In this document: positions 1-13,175 of the stretch, piece after piece
Numbering within the stretch: the stretch's first letter is position 1
Layout: every line of letters begins with the position of its first letter
NCBI RefSeq assembly: GCF_001039355.2
Contig: NW_019775880.1
Coordinates: forward strand, 231,844 to 295,843
Reading direction: 5' to 3'
Length of the DNA stretch: 64,000 bases
Source: Lingula anatina
Taxonomy: Eukaryota > Brachiopoda > Lingulata > Lingulida > Lingulidae
Program-made: the position numbers and the translations under genes
Notes under the pieces: model-generated
Seen by the model: only the letters and a program-made list of their open reading frames with translations
What the model was told of the DNA's origin: nothing
The model's database searches: none

Positions 1-281
1 AAAGATAAGCATCTACTTCGTACCCCGGCTGGTAAACAGTTTTGTTAATAAACTGACCGCTGCAATACCAGGTTTTGCAAACTTCGCGACACCTCAGCTC
101 TTCAGAGAATGACAAATACACATTTAAATGATTTAATCGATCTTGCAAGTCGCTAGTGTAACGCCTAGTAAGAGGGAATGATGCTTAGTATACTTTTGAT
201 TTAAATACTACAGTAACCTAAGTGTCCTAATTTTCTTTTTGATTTCTTTTCTCCTAATATTCTCTGTCATTTACTTCTCAC

Positions 282-433
282 ACACGCGCCACCCTGAGCT
301 TCAGAGCTAACTTGACACTAACCTTTTCACTGTAGCCTATCTCCATCGTGTCAAGTTACTTGACACGATGGAGAATAGGCTACAGTGAAAAGGTTAGTGT
401 CAAGTTAGCTCTGAAGCTCAGGGTGACACGCGC
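282..433. mobile_element. hAT-type foldback MITE with 8-bp target-site duplication
   Basis: The stretch 290-425 is an almost perfect inverted repeat: two arms of about 65 bp starting CACCCTGAGCTTC and ending GAAGCTCAGGGTG, with nearly no loop. It is flanked by the identical octamer ACACGCGC at 282-289 and 426-433. Non-coding DNA with long terminal inverted repeats and an 8-bp duplication is typical of MITEs mobilised by hAT transposases; the family assignment is inferred from duplication length only. Near-identity of the arms suggests a recent insertion or a snap-back origin. Confidence 0.8.
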
Positions 434-2876
434 CCACATCCAGACAAAAAAAGAGACCTGAAATATATTACCATAGTTAACCATTATTTCTAGTCAGCAT
501 CCCATTTCAAGAAACACAGCAACTACCCTTGCCTTTTGATTGTAATGTCATTTGTCGACGCACTTACAACATAATGATTTTAGTATATCAAATATACCTG
601 ACAAACTGGAAACTGTCAAATCATGCACGTCATGGTCATTCTATTTGATACCAATGTCGAGATTGTCGAACTTAAGTAACTAGCCTAGGGGATTATCAAA
701 GAATTGATGATTATATTAATCGTTATTTTCTATGCGTCCAGTCCTCAAATTCCATAATGTTAATAGCCTACAGACGAAATATAATCAATCCGAGACAAAC
801 AAATATGTAGAGAACTGAAATATTTATAGCCTTTGGCATTTAACACTCCCATCTTTAGAGAATATATCTTATTTGGGTGACGCCTAACAGGATTGGTAAG
901 GGTTTATTCAAGTTAACTCACTCAGTAGGTCCAAATTTGTATTATTATTACCATGGCCTCTTTCCAGTGAACTAAAATTCCTCTGTTCTGCCAGGAAAGA
1001 CAAATATGGAACGTGGTCTATGGGTATTACAATGTGAAATCGAATTAGTAAAACTCCAAATCTTTCATAACATAAAATTGAAGATTGGAGCTCTACAAAA
1101 CTGAAAATAGTGTGTATGTCCTTTGAACAATATTTTACCGAGAAGATACCCGAAAAGCAATATTATCTGCATGGATTTCATTCCATTTTCCTGGTTTGTG
1201 CTGTGACAGTTGGTACGGGCTGCCATGCCTCTAAGTCGCTTGGCCCGATTGCATACAATTACTAAAAAATAAAATGATAGAAAATTTTATGATAAGATAT
1301 AACAAAATAAAAGATATTCAAAACGAGTGAAGGTTAAAGATCTTTTTTTTTCTAGGAGGATGAGGGGAATATGTGAGTCGGAGAGCGAAAGGGGGTGCAC
1401 GAGCTGTAGGCCTACTAACTGAGCTTCCCCATCCTTGCACCCGACAGCTACACCCTGTATGCAACGGCCCTCCTTTTAAAGTAGGCCTACTTTATTCTTA
1501 ATATTTATTTAATAACTATTTAATTAATTGAATGACTAATTGGTTAATGTTCCTATTTATTGAAATAGGTGTTGGTTGCCTCTGCGTCTCCTAACATGTA
1601 TAAATAATAAGTGACTTTTACGAGATTTTCATAGTTTTTCAATCCCGTTTTACTTGCCTGATCGCATATCCGGACAAGCTAACGAGCTCATTGAATAAAA
1701 ATATAAGGTTTGAGTCAAAAATAACTGTAATTTGGTGAACGAACTTGACAGAATAATCGGCTGACAGTACTAGAAAATTGAAAATTGTTCAGGATGTAAT
1801 GAAAAATGCTTAAAGGCATATCCTGCCCAGGCTATTCGCGCAAAATCGAATTATTCCTCGAGAATAAGAGCAATTTCATTTGAGGGATCTTATATTTTAA
1901 AGGAATTGGGAAATGATAATTAGATTTGCGGTGTATTTAGATATATAAAATATGTAGACTAATGACTCTGGGATATTCTGATCAGACGCTCATAGGCCCT
2001 TACCCAATAGGAAACCTAATGGCCTAATAAAATATCTAGGCCATTTTTTAATCAAAATCCACTGAAAAGCTCTGGTGCGGTAAGGTATTTAACTTGTGCT
2101 GTTTTTTAAAACCAACAAGACCCATTTTAGCCAGTCAGAGAAGCCCTTGATAATTAGATCCAAAGCAAACTTTTTGAATTTTGTTTGCGCTATGAAATCA
2201 AATAAGGGGCCTTGTCTTCAAAGCCAAGTGGTCGAGAGGGCGCCTGGGGGCGCCACTATATAAATGTGGTGCTATCTTGGCGATGTCTTGTCTTGGGGCG
2301 CCACATAAGAAATTTTAGGAAGCTGTCGTAGACCTTGTGTATTTACAAATCTATGCTGGAGAGTGTAGTTTCTAAGGGACTGATATAGATCCTTACTTTT
2401 AAATGAGATCATAGACTCGAGAGAACAAATGATATTAACATCAACTTCGAGATTATTATAACGGGTCTACCGGGTTCTCACAAACAGAGGTAAGATTCCA
2501 CCAATGGTGAGTGGGGGTTCGCTCTGTTACAGAGATGAAAAGACGTTTGACGTACAGTGTAATTAATGTTATAAGCAAACAATTGAGAATTTTTGTAATA
2601 CCGGTGTCTGAAGATGCATTACGCGTAATCAACCAAATGATTTAGTAAACATCAGTGCCAAGGGAAAAAAATTCGTTTAAGTATCTTCATTTGTGCTCAC
2701 AGTATTGTAGTTGCACCTTGGTCGAAATATAAGTACGCAAGGCAATTTTAGGGTATAGATTATTTGTATTTCATGCTGTGTACTTACTTCTTTTTCTCAA
2801 TTCTTGCAGGTGAACTTTGCACTCTTTAGCTTACAGATGTGCAGTAAACTTAATTTTTCTGTGAAAACATTTCAAG
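434..2876. other. Upstream region of RAD54B, no coding gene seen
   Basis: No conserved coding exon is recognisable here. A candidate non-coding first exon ends near 2489 (CAGAG followed by GTAAGA), and a polypyrimidine tract ending TTGCAG near 2809 would begin the exon that carries the RAD54B start codon at 2877. That makes a 5' UTR intron of about 320 bp likely. The promoter is probably near 2.2-2.45 kb, but I see no decisive core element. Confidence 0.35.
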
Positions 2877-5800
2877 ATGAAAAGATCAGCTGCACCCAGT
2901 CAACAAGGGGCTGCCAAGAAGAGGTTCAAGCCACCATTTCTGGCCACTCCAGGGACTGAAAATACCTCAAGCAACAATAATGTATATAGTTGAAGTATAA
3001 AACAGTTGGTAGCTACATGTAAAAACTTAAACACTCAGGATATCCATTTTAATCTTTTCTACAAATTTTATATATTGAAAATTCAACTGTTCACATTCAC
3101 ATTTCTATAGCAGTTTGTAAACATGCATCTTTGATAAATGAATTTGACAGTTTTCAGATTTACTCCTTCATAACATTTTGTGGATTTTGTTATTGATAGA
3201 TCTAATTTTACTGCCTTTAACGTTACAGGATCAGAATTTCACAAAACCACAAAATCCCTCCCTCTCAGGTGTGTCATCCAAAGCAATAAACAAAGGTCAT
3301 GGTGTGGGGGTCGTCACTCTTCATAATCATGCAAATATAAGGGAAGAGACATCTGACAACACAGACATGAGATGTACCCCTCTACAAAGCCGTGCTTTGA
3401 GACTTGTTCAGCTGTCAACTTGGACTGGTGCAAAACCTGGGGTAGATGAAGCCTCACATACTATAACTCCAGAATCAGGGAATGTATCAGACTTAAAACA
3501 GGATACATCCTTTCCGAGTACAGCTCAGTTATTGCCAGGTTCAATAAATGAAAAAGATGTTGAAGATCTTAGATCTTTGAAGAATTCTGTTTTTAAATCT
3601 GTGCCACGTCAAGACAGACAATATAGTTCATGTGGACCACAAGAATCTTCATCAAGTTCTCTTTCAAGACGGTCAGATTCTACATCCTCCCAATCAACTG
3701 GTAGTTCCGGTAGATTCCTCTCTCCTGCTTCAAATGTCAGGTGTAAGGATATTTGATTTGGTAGACTTGTCAAAATTTGCAGATGAATGTCTTATTGATA
3801 GCTAACTTAGTTTTCTCATTTTTTTTTTTTTTTTTTGAACTTTGCAGTAGACAATGCATTCAACTTTTCTATGTTTTTTAAATTGTCCTTTGTTTTAAAA
3901 AATTGACCTAAAGCATCTTTTAATACCCATACATCTTTGTCTTACATGTATATTTTAGCAAAGGTAGAGGGAGCTGAACCACTAAAGCAATATTTCACTG
4001 TCATGTGGGCCAAACTAACCAAGAAAAAGGTAACAAAGTGATATATGCTAAAAAAAAGAGTAACAATGCAAATATTATTTTTGGAGTTGGGCTATTTCTA
4101 AATTCATTTTCAAATTTTTTCAGGTGTGTTATAAATGCTATTTCAGTTTGTGTTTTAATACTAAATAAAAGTGTGTAATTACCTTGCTGTTTACAATTCA
4201 TTATTATATATTGCAAGGTATAAATTTGTATTACTTATAACAGGCATTTATTTTCTTTTTAGCACAAGACATGGGAAGGAGATGGTAGGTATTTTACTGC
4301 ACTATAACCTGTAAAGGTTAAATTAGTTTCATACACCTGACCCCTAATTGTATGTTAATCTCCATTTTAACTTGAAAGTTGCTTTTAGATATGTGAGCAA
4401 ATCAAGTTACCCATTGGCTAGATAAACAAGCATCTTCAAGTTTTTATATTATTGTATTTACCTATGACCCATTCAGGGATCCTGGTAATCAGTGGGAGAA
4501 GTGCCACTTTGCAAGATATGGAAGGAAAAGAGTGAGTGAAATTTGCCTATCCCAACCTACTGAATTAAAAATCATCAACTTTATATTAAATGTAACATTA
4601 GATGTTGGTAGTTTAATATGTAATTTAAATACACAAGTTCTTTTTTAAATTTTTATTTTATTTTCTTGAATAGATTCTGGTTTGATGGAAGCTTGTTTGT
4701 GTGATACAGTTGTAACAACCTTTCTGGCTATGAATAATAGAAATGGTCATTCTCATAGTTTCTCTTCCATCAGGATCTGTTGTGCCAAGGGTTACAAAGC
4801 TGAAGAAGTGGAAAACCTACCAGAAGGAGCAACTCTTAAAGTTGGAAGCAAGGAAGTTGAGGTATGGTAGCAGATTGTTTTCCAGTGTAGGAGGTAGTTG
4901 TTGTTGCTTTTATTTTACTGCCTTTTATGCCACCAAACATTACAGTTTGTACTTTTACAAGGTTAACATTGTTAGAACATCTGCTCGCTTTGGATTGTAT
5001 TATGCCTGCATTTTGTAGATCACTGGCTCTTTGACTACAGATGCTTATACCAGTGGACGTTGCTTTAACGCTGTTCAGAAGAGGGAGCTGTCTAAACAAG
5101 AGAAACCCAAACTAACAGCGCCAGGTATAGACCAGATAGTTTAATAAATTATTTAGTACTTTCTGTGCAGAAAGATGGAAATATTTGTTTTCAGATGATT
5201 TTAAGTTATGCCAATAAAAGATTTTGGATATTTGAAGAAAAATCATCACTCAATATATTCTCTTTGTAGTTGCTCCCAAACCCTTTACCTGTCCTTTACC
5301 AGGCCATGTTGAGTCAAAGGTGTGATATGACCATTTTCATTATATTTGATGCAGCCATTTTCATTAAAATTCATCTAGAAGTTATTATAATCAAGTAATT
5401 TAGAGTAACATTTCTGTATTTTAACAGTAGGCAATAAATAGCACACATATACATGAGCATACATATTGTGTGTATTAGTAGTAAAAGATAAGGTACTTGT
5501 TTTAAAACAGTTTCATGGTATGCTGGTTAAGTATGCTTACTTTGGCAAGGTTAATGATTGTTCTGATAACTGAAATGAATTATTAAATAAATAATTTAAA
5601 TTGATGAACATATACAAAGTGTGTGACTCTTATATCATATGTGACTTTCCAGTCTAAGTTGTCACAGTCTCAGACAGTTGTCACACCAAGATTTGACCCC
5701 ATGGCTCCAGGTGCCCTGGTCATGCTCAGACCATTGTCCACTCATCAAGTGAGGAACACTTCACTGTTGTATAGACAAAGCTATTTATAAAACATGTATA

Positions 5801-6537
5801 AAGATATGTAAAAACCTTATTGAGATGCTGAAAATAGCAAAAATAACAGGAATAAGATTAACACTAGAAATTAATCTGACCACATTGAAAAATGCAACAT
5901 TGAATAAGTTGACCCAGTCTACAGGGAAAAGCACTGCTAATTTATAATTGTTATGCTAAAAGCAGTAACCTATAGATTTAATGGTTTGGTTTACTGTTTG
6001 AAATTTGCCATAGTCTTATCCTTGTATCCTTTCCACTATAGTGGCAGTTCAATAAAAATGGCACCCCTGTGGTAGATGTTGTTGTGGACCCCCATGTTGC
6101 CTGTCATCTGAGACCACACCAAAGAGAAGGGGTTGCCTTCCTGTACCAGTGTGTTATGGGGATGAGAGAACATGTGGGGCAAGGTGCAATACTAGCGTAA
6201 GTATGGCATATACATTTGCCTGTTGTGTTCAGGATACCTGTATAGGAGTGCAATTACATTAAACTGCACCATAGGAGCAAGCCACAAGGTTTTTGACATG
6301 GTCCCTATTAGAGTTATATCTTAAAAGAATATTTTGTTTACTTTTCATACTGTTGCCAAGGCAAGTTCAAAGGAACAACAAAAATGTATTTCTTAAAGAG
6401 AATTTATCCTATGGAAAACATTTGATACCTTGATTTTAAAGATATTAAATAGGGACATTTCTTTTTCTTTTAGAGATGAGATGGGACTTGGAAAGACACT
6501 GCAATGCATAGCTTTGATATGGTAAATGAGGTCACAT

Positions 6538-6592
<55 letters not shown>

Positions 6593-9500
6593 TTGGTTAG
6601 ATTTTGTTCTTTTGAGTGTTATCAGTACAATAATAACAAAAAATGGAGTATGGTATAAAATTATCCACAATTTAAATGTGAAATCACAAAACCAATTACC
6701 ATGGACTCCCACCACAACACTAATCACCACAGAGGACCAGTTCACAGCAAGTATTTTTCTGTTCCAGGACCCTGTTAAAGCAGGGACCATATGGTGGGAA
6801 GGCTGTTGTAAAGAGGGTGCTCGTCGTGACACCAGGCAGTCTGGTGAAGGTGAGGAACAAAAATTTTGTGATATAATCAGCCACAATGTACTAGTATATC
6901 AGTGATATGTCTTTAAGTATTTTAATCTAGTCTTGGTGGGGTTTATATAATATATATGTGTTCATTCATCATGGCTGCTTTGTAAATGAGAAGATGATAA
7001 GTACAGCAAACAAACGGAATGGAAAAGAATTGAGCTGTTTACATAGATTTATCTTACTGTGTTGATTATTACTTCATCTTTGCAGAACTGGTGCCATGAG
7101 TTCCATAAATGGCTTGGTAAAGAGAGACTAGCAGTGTTTGCTGTAACCAAGGAGAAGAAAGTTAAGGTGTGTCACTAACAAAAATTAGTTAATATTTATA
7201 ACATAATAAGTCAGTTTTCACTCAAGTTGATCCCTGTTTTTTTCCTTTATAGTCAACTGCAGTATGTACTTAAGAAATCCAGTTGATTATGTCTTATCTT
7301 TCTACTTTTAATTTCATGATTTTAGGACTTCCTCACTTCTTTCCACCCTGTCTTAGTGGTGTCCTATGAGATGTTGGTCAGGCACATAGAACACATCAGA
7401 CAGGTCAAATTTGATCTTATTGTCTGTGATGAAGGACACAGGCTGAAGAATTCCTCCATCAAGACTACTTCAGTAAGACCATCACATTAAGGGACCTTCT
7501 AGGATAGTTATAAATTCTTCTTTTGCCTCTTGTTTACTTTTTTCTTTGACTGTAATTAAAATGTAGATTCTCAAAAATGTAGACTTCTCAAGTCATTTCA
7601 TAATAGGTATTATGTATATTAAGATAAATGTAGAACACAAGTTTTGTTCTGTTGAGACATTTTATTACCACATTTCAGCTCATGTCCAGTCTGTCTGTCC
7701 AGAGGAGAGTGGTGCTCACAGGTACTCCCATACAGAATGACCTGCAGGAGTTCTTCTCCTTGGTGGACTTCTGCAACCCTGGAATTCTAGGTAAAAAGTT
7801 ATTGAAACACTTTTGAGTGATTATTACATTCATCTTAAATCAGAGGTCTGTACAGCGAAGTAAATAAGTACATGAGAATCTCAGTGTTTTACATGATCAT
7901 TTTACTTCAACTTATTTAATAATGTATACATTCAGCCAACCAATGCCATGATTTTCATCAGAAGTGATTCTGTTATTCTGATATATTTATATGTAATATA
8001 AATAATTCTTGAATCAAACTATTGCAGGCACCAGTTCAGCCTTCCACAATATCTATGAGGTTCCAATCCTGGCATCTCGTCAGCCAGGTGCTTTGCCAGA
8101 GGAGTTGGAGCTGGGCCGAACACGCTCAGATGAATTATCTCAGCTCACCAAACAGTTTATCCTCAGGAGGACTCAAGAGGTCAATGATCAATATCTACCA
8201 CCCAAAGGTACTATAAACTTTGTGGTGTGTCTTAAGATTTGAGGGGGCAGTTTATATTTGGATGTGGACTGTTTGGAAGATGAGTAAGGTAGTGAAATCA
8301 TGGAAAATTGCATCAATTTAGTATTTAGGTAAGTTTAGTAGAAAAGTAATTTCTTTGCATTGTGGTCCTTTCCTTAGTGTTAATGTATTTTTGCACTGCT
8401 TGAAATTTTTGTAATGTAGTCTACCAATTTCATCTGTCTTTTTTACAGTTGAATATGTTGTATTTTGCCGTCCTAGTGAAGTACAGTTGCAATTATATAG
8501 ACAGATCCTTAAATCTCAAGCTGTGCGCAGATGCCTTCAGGATGTAAGCAATACAGCCTCTCATCTTGTGGGCATAGGGGCATTGAAGAAGCTATGTAAC
8601 CATCCATGTTTGATATATGAGGCAGCAAGAGAGACAGAAGAGAGCAGTGAACGTATGGACATGTCTGTAAGTTAGGGTATCGTTTACAAAAATCTTGATG
8701 TTGAAAATTCATTTTTTTGTTTACATTCACATTTTACTCCCTTTATTGGCAGATCAGTAGAGAAAAGAATTCACTATTTTATATAAGGTGGAAATTTTTT
8801 ATTGTAAAGATTAAAGCAAAAAAATGCTATAATAGATTTGTTGTACAGACTGGAAAAAAAATTTTTGTATTTTTTGATACATTGTAGTCCTCACCATTTA
8901 TTGGGCTACTGCAGCATTTCCCAGACAGTTACAGCGTGCAAGAACCAAGCTCTGATGAAGTTGGCAAACTTACTGTGCTGCTCACACTACTGTCTTCAAT
9001 TGTACAGTCTCAGGAAAAAGTTGTTGTCGTCTCTAATTACACAAAGGTATTGTTTATGACACATATTCCGTCCTTTTTTTTTACCACATATTTTATTATT
9101 TGAAATTTCTACACAAGGACAATGAACTTATAAAAGTAGACAGTATGTATACACAACACATAACACACTACTTGAATAGAAGAGGGCAACTAGTGAGTAG
9201 GATCTGTTTGACACCCTCTGCTTCACATGGAGCAAGCGAAAAAGAGAGACAATTACAAGTAATACATAAGACGATAAATCCAGATATTTTTCTTACTTGA
9301 AAAATGTTTTAAGGAAAGAGAAATGACCAAAAATATCTTTTCAGACATTAGATATCCTTGAAACTATCGTGAAAGGTCACGGTTACAAATTCCTTCGTTT
9401 GGATGGACAGACACCCACAGACAAAAGACAGGAGATTGTCAATTTGTTCAATTCTAAATACTCCCAACATAGTAAGTAAATTAGTACATTAGATAAGTTT

Positions 9501-10832
9501 TGTATTGTTTAACTTGATAGATTCATTATTTATAATTAGTAGCCAACAGAACATCCACTGTCTTTTTTGTTTTGTCAGTGGCTGTAATACCAACTGAAAA
9601 TAAGATATTGGCTCATTCGATAATAACTTTCTTAATCATTTTCTTATCCTTTGTACATATGGTCATAAGTCATAGTTTTTCAGACAATCACTTGATTATA
9701 ATAACATTTTTTTTATTTCTTTCCAGCTGTCTTTCTGTTGAGTTCTAAGGCTGGTGGGATAGGATTGAACCTTATTGGTGCCTCTAGGATTGTGTTGTAT
9801 GACATAGACTGGAACCCTGCCACAGACCTACAGGTACAATCCTGCCTACCTGGGCTTTGTCTTAGTGCTGGGTTTTTTTACATGTTAGATATATTACATC
9901 TAAAATTTGAATTTTACACTAATGATTTTATGTATTGTGTATAATTTTTTGTGAAGGAAAATTTGTGCACTCATACATTACATGTGTGTTTGACATTTTT
10001 CCTATTTTTGCCCAATACAAAATTAACCTGTAAAAAATAATTTTTTATATATTTTTCATTGAATGTACCATTTTGTTTTTTAGGCTATGGCAAGAGTGTG
10101 GAGAGATGGACAGAAAAGAACAGTGCATATATACAGACTAATCACTACTGTAAGTCATATTTAGTCTACTTTATTTTTTGGGGTGGAAAATTTTAATTAA
10201 AAAGCTGAGGATCAAATGATGGGTATGCACTGTTACATATTAGGCAGAAAACAACAGTATTGAATTTGGCATACAGTATGTACATCCTTTTCTATTGCAT
10301 CTTCAGGGAACAATCGAAGAAAAAATCTACCAGCGACAAATTATCAAACAAGGTTTGAGTGGGGCAGTGGTGGACAGTAAGATAGATGGCAGTATAGGTT
10401 TCTCCCAAGATGAGCTGAGAGATATATTCACTTTGCATGAGGATAGTGCCTGTGTGACACATGACATGCTGCAGTGTGAGTGTTCTGGAAGGAAGGTGGT
10501 ATCCCTTGTTGAACCAAGTAGTAGTTGTAGTAGCAGCAACAGGCAGTGTCAGCTCGGGATTAATAAGGCTAGTGTCAAGGTGAGTAACTGTTTTTCGAAA
10601 ACCGACTGTTGATGTTTACAGAATTGATGACCTTGGTATTTTGTCATTTGTTAAGATATTCAAACAATATTTTATATGGTAGGGGTATAAATTCAAGTAG
10701 AGGAGCATGGACACATGTAATAAAATTCTAGTAATTTGTGTAATACACTTGTCATCATTATTTCCTCTCTTGCAGAAGCACTTTGGAATGGAAAACCTGC
10801 TTGATTGGGAACACAAAATAGTACCAGAAAAG
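2877..10832 (+). CDS. RAD54B: RAD54B-like SNF2-family DNA translocase (homologous recombination)
   Basis: RAD54B is a nuclear Swi2/Snf2 ATPase that works with RAD51 in homologous recombination. Exons: 2877-2981, 3229-3742, 3959-4029, 4263-4284, 4477-4531, 4774-4861, 5019-5124, 5270-5319, 5653-5748, 6042-6196, 6474-6521, 6768-6849, 7086-7166, 7326-7472, 7679-7790, 8028-8207, 8449-8666, 8888-9046, 9345-9471, 9727-9833, 10084-10149, 10307-10579, 10776-10832. They join in frame to 973 codons; vertebrate RAD54B is about 910 aa. The N-terminus [17 protein letters not shown] resembles that of vertebrate RAD54B. Visible motifs: Walker A DEMGLGKT (exon 11), DEGH box (exon 14), [11 protein letters not shown] (exon 15), helicase motif [15 protein letters not shown] (exon 20) and motif [10 protein letters not shown] (exon 21). 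Exon 2 is Ser/Thr-rich, probably disordered, and poorly conserved. A last exon beyond 10832 is needed because the frame is still open at GTAATA. Confidence 0.92.
6536..6594. repeat. (ATTT)n microsatellite
   Basis: About fifteen uninterrupted ATTT units lie just inside the RAD54B intron that follows the Walker A exon, starting 15 bp after the donor at 6521. It is a tetranucleotide slippage tract without coding meaning; the repetitive hydrophobic ORF across it is an artefact. Confidence 0.95.
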
Positions 10833-10880
10833 GTAATAAATGCATGTTTAACACAGCCTTTGTAGTTTTTTACTCTTTTT

Positions 10881-11630
10881 ATGTACAGACACAGATGTGT
10901 CTGTACATATAGCCATCACCTGCGTCTGTCGTCGCCGTCGTCGCCGTCATGCACTTTGACCACCAATAACACGATAAGTGAAAAACCGTTTTACCTTTTG
11001 GCTTGAAACTTATGGAACTAACGAATATTCATAATACGCAAATCAAGTTCGAAAATCAGCATGATTGCACCATTTTCATGGAAGTTATGCTGTTTTTTCA
11101 CTTTTTTCATCATTTTTATAACACCGATAACACGTTTAGTGAAAAATGGTTTTTCCTTACAGAACTAATGAAAATTCATAATACGCAGGTCAAATTCGAA
11201 AATCAGCATGATCGGGCCATTCTTTTTGGAAGTTATGCTATTTTTTCATTTTTTTTAGCATATATGCAACACTGATAACATGATAAGTGAAAAACCGTTT
11301 TACCTTTTGGCTTGAAACTTACAGAACTGATGAACTTTCATAATACACAGGTCAAGTTTGAAAATCGGCATGATCGGGCCATTTTTATGGAAGTTATGCT
11401 ATTTTTTCATTTTTTTAGCATATATGCAACACTGATAACATGATAAGTGAAAAACCGTTTTACCTTTTGGCTTGAAACTTACAGAACTGATGAATATTCA
11501 TAATACACAGGTCAAGTTTGAAAATCAGCGTGATTGGACCAATTTTGTGGAAGTTATGCTGTTTTTTCACTTTTTTCAGCATGTATGCAATACCGATAAC
11601 GCATTTTAAGGAAAATCAATCGGCCAATTG
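10881..11630. repeat. Palindrome plus about 160-bp tandem repeat array
   Basis: A 28-bp palindrome (10881-10908, arms ATGTACAGACACA / TGTGTCTGTACAT) is followed by a GTCGTCGCC-rich stretch. Then come four copies of a roughly 160-bp unit, recognised by its CGATAAGTGAAAAACCG-like start at 10972, 11133, 11281 and 11441, with a decayed fifth at about 11600. Each unit carries TTGGCTTGAAACTTA and GGAAGTTATGCTNTTTTTTC. The second unit is about 12 bp shorter. It lies in the putative last RAD54B intron or 3' flank. It is probably the tail of a non-autonomous transposon; the family is unknown to me. Confidence 0.75.
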
Positions 11631-13020
11631 TCTTGAAATTTACAGGGGTGATCAGTCTTACTGAAATACAGATGGAGTTCCAAAATAAGCTCGATTGGTT
11701 CAGTTTTGGTGAAGTTATGCCTTTTTTGTATATAAGTGTTTTTTTCCTTTGATTTAATTCTTAGGCATGTTAACAATCTCATCTGTGAACTAATTAAATA
11801 TGTAAAGGTGTTCTTTTGACATTTTCTGCATCTTATCAATATTGTTAGTTGATTATATAAAAAAGATGGTAAACCTGTTATTGTGTAATAAAGTGTCAAA
11901 AAATGGAAATAATAATAAACTCATATCTTTACAGTTTGTCAGATTCAATCATTCACCATGTTCAGAATCTCAGAATTGAGCAAACTGGACATTTAAAATT
12001 GTTCTATTGATATTATTCCTATGTCAACAATTTTCTTAGTTGTTCATTTAAAAATGACAGTAAATTGATTATTTTGTTACATGAAAAAAGGTTAAAAATG
12101 GAAAGAAAATCAATTCAATACAGTTATCTCTTGTATACATTTTTGCATTTTGAAAGTGTGACTCTGAACTTCCATGGCCTTGGAGACCTTTCCATGTCAC
12201 ATTTTCTGTATATCCATGATACTTTTATTTTATTTTTAAAAATTGATGGTCATTATGTTATGTTGCATAAAAGTTGAAGAAAACCCTATTTTGGAAATGG
12301 CTGCCGGAATGACCATTAAGGAAAAACCATGTTACTTATGATACTCAAACTTACTGAAAAGTTTCGTAAGACTGACGTGCAGTTTGTGTTGGAAAATCAG
12401 TGTGATTGTTTTCTGTTTTGGAAGCAATGCAGCTCTATAGAGTGCTATATGGGGCTACTGTTTATGGATGGTGGTAATTGTCCCTTGGGGTAGTCACAAG
12501 CTAAATTCAGAGCTATAAAATCATTTGCCTAATTAATTTCCAAGTGCCCATTTAATAAGATTACATAAAACACGTTGAGATTTCCCAGTAAAGTCCCATA
12601 GGTTAAGCTCTCTTAACTGTGTCACATAATTAGGAATCTGTGATAATTATGCAGGTAAATGTTGTTTAATATTGCAAATAAGTTAACAAAAGAAAAAAAA
12701 TATTTGAATAACAGTGCCTTATTATCCTCAAACACATTGGGATTATTCATATCATGTTATTACAGCAAGATTAAAAGTTTGAATAGCAGCTTTAATGGGA
12801 TATTTTTGTTGTGTTTTCTTTTTAATTTATTTTTCAAACACTGGCATTTTCAGCTCCCATCCACCTGAAGCTCTTCACATTTTCTGTATTTCCATGTAAG
12901 CAGTTGCATTGGTTTTTATGTCTTTAAACATTATGTAATATTATTTTATGCACTGTCATCATTATTCAAATATTGGGATTTTCATTATGTGAATTTGGTC
13001 CTGAAACTGTAATCTTATTG
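11631..13020. other. AT-rich non-coding stretch
   Basis: No exon with family resemblance or consistent splice phase was found. Parts before 12.5 kb (for example SNNGTGATTGTTTTC-type words and repeated GGAAGCAATG/GGAAGTTATG) look like further decayed copies of the tandem unit upstream. Confidence 0.35.
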
Positions 13021-13175
13021 CAGGGGCGGATTGAGGCTGTCTTCTGGATTTTTCAGATTTTAAAGCTCACATTGATGGTATCTGTTTTTTCTGTTGGAAG
13101 ACCATCAAAAATGTAGGATGGATCAACAAAGATAATTTGGCTTACTGTCAGAAAATATCTCTGGATCCGCTCCTG
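13021..13175. mobile_element. Short MITE with CAGGGGCGGATT termini
   Basis: The 155-bp segment begins CAGGGGCGGATTGAG and ends CTGGATCCGCTCCTG, which are imperfect inverted copies of each other. Termini of the CAGGGGCGGATC type are common in non-autonomous hAT elements. The flanks (TCTTATTG on the left, TTATTGAC on the right) are similar but not an exact 8-bp duplication, so the target duplication is either decayed or shifted. No coding content. Confidence 0.6.

Noticed and set aside
6504-6905. 133-aa frame starting with repeated Ile-Tyr-Leu-Phe
   Set aside because: The hydrophobic repeat is translation of the (ATTT)n microsatellite; the real coding part here is the RAD54B exon 6768-6849 in its own frame.
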